Shown here one piece after another: positions 63,266 through 64,000 of a stretch of 64,000 bases of DNA (the stretch's first letter is position 1; every line of letters begins with the position of its first letter). Source of the DNA: Comamonas sp009360615 (GTDB lineage: Bacteria; Pseudomonadota; Gammaproteobacteria; Burkholderiales; Burkholderiaceae_C); NCBI RefSeq assembly GCF_035784015.1, contig NZ_JALKOW010000001.1. One strand, 5' to 3'. A program made the translations under genes and the position numbers. The notes under the pieces were generated by a model that was not told where the DNA came from, did no database searches, and saw only the letters and a program-made list of their open reading frames with translations.

Positions 63266-63418
63266 CCGTTGGGTGATCTCCACGCTCCCGGCGCTATCGG
63301 TCGCCCCACTGGGCAGGCACTGCGCGCAGGTTTTCTGAATCGGCCTTGTCTGGACGATTGAACAAATTGGCAACTGCCCCTAGCATTCATCATTCGGTCT
63401 GAATGCTGAAGGGCTTGC

Positions 63419-64000
63419 ATGCGGCGTCATTTTGTCGAGGCCAGATACCGGTTGCCCATGCGTCGCATGGTGTGGCTGGGCTGTGTCTGGATGTGGGTGC
63501 TGGGCGCCGTGATGAGTCTGGTCTGGTTGCTGGCTCCGGCGGTGGACGACATCGACCTGGCCTTGTCCGGCGGCGTCATGCTGCTGTCGCTGATCTGCAT
63601 GGGGCTGGCCAAGGCCCGGAAATGGGCCGGGGCCGTGTACGGTTTTGTCTGGGGCAACTGGCTGCTGAGCCTGCTCTGGGCCTGGCACACGGGAGGGCTT
63701 CATGGACCGGCCGTGATGGCTTTTCCGGCCTGGCTGGTCGTTGCGGTCTGGGTACAGGGCACGCGTGCCGCCCTGGCGATGCTGGGCCTGTCCTCTCTCG
63801 TCGTCGCCGCCCTGTGGTGGATGACACCCGGGAGCGGCCTGCCGGCTGCGGCGCTGTCGGCAACCGAGCATCTGCTGTCGCTGATCCAGGTCCTGGGCAT
63901 GATGATGCTGGTGCTCATTATTTGCCTGCAGGCCAGGGCCAGCCTGGGGCGACGCGTGCAGAAAAGCCTGGAAACGCTGGCTGCGCTGGAGGCCAGCCAG
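63419..64000 (+). CDS. multi-pass membrane protein, N-terminal part (runs off the window)
   Basis: ATG 63419 with AAGGG upstream opens a frame with no stop to the window end (194 codons). It has about six hydrophobic helices ('MVWLGCVWMWVLGAVMSLVWLL', 'GGVMLLSLICMGLAKA', 'GAVYGFVWGNWLLSLLWAW', 'AVMAFPAWLVVAVWVQGT', 'LGLSSLVVAALWWM', 'IQVLGMMMLVLIICLQA') and then begins a coiled linker 'KSLETLAALEASQ'. Such a layout suits the sensor part of a histidine kinase or diguanylate cyclase, but the output domain is out of view. Confidence 0.7.
   Translation, partial: MRRHFVEARYRLPMRRMVWLGCVWMWVLGAVMSLVWLLAPAVDDIDLALSGGVMLLSLICMGLAKARKWAGAVYGFVWGNWLLSLLWAWHTGGLHGPAVMAFPAWLVVAVWVQGTRAALAMLGLSSLVVAALWWMTPGSGLPAAALSATEHLLSLIQVLGMMMLVLIICLQARASLGRRVQKSLETLAALEASQ

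Overview
The window reads as chromosome of a high-GC betaproteobacterium of the Comamonadaceae, most like Comamonas. The basis is gene content and style: an aconitase of the long AcnA form, a tol cluster without tolB-pal next to it, the ribBX-ribH-nusB order, many TRAP/Bug-type features, and intergenic 'CCCCCTGAG...' repeats. No rRNA, tRNA or CRISPR array was recognised. Species identity is an inference, not something the sequence proves.

Layout. 1-21.6 kb is ordinary chromosome: the end of a CaiB/BaiF CoA-transferase gene, acnA, a VOC protein, a probably Fur-controlled TonB receptor + PepSY membrane protein operon, an orphan ParB-like protein, trhP, a LysR regulator facing a TSUP permease, an rtcB-prfH RNA/ribosome repair pair, then a long minus-strand block (ribBX, ribH, nusB; aminotransferase, ybgC, tolQ, tolR, tolA) and a small 2Fe-2S ferredoxin. 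57.1-64 kb is chromosome again: an SDR dehydrogenase, gshA, a chemotaxis receptor, two tiny genes, a YlqF-type GTPase and the start of a membrane protein that runs off the window.

Between them lies an island of about 35 kb (about 21,941-56,931) with visibly lower and patchier GC. Both edges carry inverted copies of a 12-bp motif (AAAGTCGTAAAC three times on the left, the complement of AATGTCGTAAAC twice on the right) inside a longer imperfect terminal repeat, which looks like the multi-site ends of a Tn7-like transposon. Inside are two TniQ-family genes and a TnsC-like AAA+ ATPase, but no TnsA or TnsB was found; a graveyard of transposase pieces and several IS elements (IS5/IS903-like, truncated IS2-like, IS66, IS5/IS427-like) suggests decay or rebuilding.

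The island cargo has two parts. The left part (25.0-34.9 kb) is a catabolic cluster: an aldehyde dehydrogenase, an FMN reductase, a GntR/FCD regulator, a fumarylacetoacetase-family hydrolase, a Bug solute-binding protein, a DUF1185 protein, a quinone oxidoreductase, a VOC protein and an MECR-like reductase. Repeated TTTATGCATAAA palindromes sit before three of its transcription units and are the likely operators. The right part (40.2-54.9 kb) is a defence island: a Hachiman-like nuclease + helicase pair, a stand-alone OLD-family nuclease, and a 1,347-residue protein joining an XRE DNA-binding domain, an Mrr-like nuclease and a STAND-type NTPase with a long helical tail, next to a divergent 77-residue membrane protein. 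This last pair is the best candidate here for an undescribed system.
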